In this document: positions 18,895 to 19,142 of the stretch, piece after piece
Numbering within the stretch: position 1 is the first letter of the stretch
Layout: each line of letters opens with the position of its first letter
Assembly: GCA_051878835.1 (NCBI GenBank)
Contig: JBJEKW010000014.1
Location: 1 to 19,142 of the forward strand
Source of the DNA: Olsenella_K sp051878835
GTDB taxonomy: Bacteria; Actinomycetota; Coriobacteriia; Coriobacteriales; Atopobiaceae
Reading direction: 5' to 3'
Length of the DNA stretch: 19,142 nt
Translations under genes and position numbers: made by a program
The notes under the pieces: model-generated
Told to the model about the DNA's origin: nothing
What the model saw: only the letters and a program-made list of their open reading frames with translations
Databases searched by the model: none

Positions 18895-19142
18895 AGACTT
18901 TGCCCCTCTCCTCGAGTTGTGGGGCTCACATGCAGCCCCATTTCAGCCCAAGGCTAAGGGCTGCCACTCGAGTTTGGGCAAGCCGTCAGTAATCAAAACG
19001 TCAGCCAAGGTTCGCCAAAAGGCAAGAAGCGCGCACGCATCTGTCACGCCCTTACAAAGTCCAGGCACGGCATGCGCGCGTGGAGGGAGAGGCGCTTGCG
19101 CCGCCGTCCCAACGTCCGGCCATCCTTCCATCCGGCCATCCG
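18895..19142 (-). promoter_or_regulatory. Leader and promoter region of the phosphoesterase gene, with two tandem hairpins
   Basis: Reading towards the gene, CAGCCC/GGGCTG (18963-18958 and 18949-18944) and GGGGCT/AGCCCC (18939-18934 and 18926-18921) form two successive 6-bp hairpins, directly before the ribosome binding site GAGGAGAGGGG. Further upstream TTGGCG and a GATTAC-like -10 are possible but unconvincing. No gene is seen in these 248 bases. Confidence 0.4.
19115..19141 (+). repeat. 11-bp direct repeat at the window edge
   Basis: TCCGGCCATCC occurs at 19115-19125 and again at 19131-19141, a 16-bp period with a 5-bp spacer (TTCCA). The window ends one base later, so it may be the beginning of a longer tandem array or a chance duplication. 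Confidence 0.5.

Noticed and set aside
16096..18957. A 953-codon open frame on the plus strand opposite the phosphoesterase
   Set aside because: It has the same composition artefact as the other antisense frames. The opposite strand carries a complete enzyme with all its metal motifs.

Overview
The window is high-GC, compactly coded bacterial chromosome with Shine-Dalgarno-led genes and many strong intrinsic terminators. The gene set is a partial phosphoglycerate mutase, Cys-glutathione peroxidase with OhrR, two FeoA plus FeoB, PEP carboxylase, a YibE/F protein, a DUF6110-like protein and a wall-anchored-type phosphoesterase ending in a PKxGD-like tail. This fits an anaerobic Actinomycetota of class Coriobacteriia (Olsenella/Atopobiaceae-like). 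That assignment is inferred from gene content and style, not from a marker gene.

Layout. 1-273 (+) is the C-terminal end of gpmA with a terminator. 498-2761 (-) is a tight redox/metal operon: gpx, then ohrR (TAATG overlap), then a cation diffusion facilitator. It is preceded by an OhrR-type operator (TACAA-N5-TTGTA) and closed by a terminator. 2762-3928 is mostly non-coding and is the most interesting part: two homologous, divergently transcribed small RNA genes at about 3293-3409 (-) and 3589-3728 (+). A weak hypothetical ORF (2898-3215, -) lies beside them. 3929-4168 (-) is a DUF6110-like gene lacking a normal start codon. 4435-5847 (+) is a MATE exporter, possibly leaderless. 5876-6382 (-) is an AraC-type regulator.

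6520-9988 (-) is the ferrous iron uptake operon feoA-feoA-feoB, in which FeoB carries an acidic extracytoplasmic insertion. 10428-13148 (-) is ppc. 13336-14796 (+) is a polysaccharide flippase-like membrane protein divergent from ppc. 14864-16105 (-) is a YibE/F-family membrane protein. 16285-18894 (-) is a large secreted purple-acid-phosphatase-like metallophosphoesterase with a variant sorting signal. The last 248 bases hold its structured leader and a short direct repeat.

Main candidate for something undescribed: the twin sRNA locus. Both copies share, in the same order, a 15-nt element between -35 and -10, a 12-nt AAGGATTACTTC block, and a hairpin showing the same 9-nt loop AUCCUCUCC. A base pair in the stem of that hairpin differs by a compensatory change. 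Both copies end in a terminator with a C-rich loop. This is the architecture of Gram-positive C-rich regulatory sRNAs that pair with Shine-Dalgarno sequences. All of it was read by eye; no database search or folding program was run.
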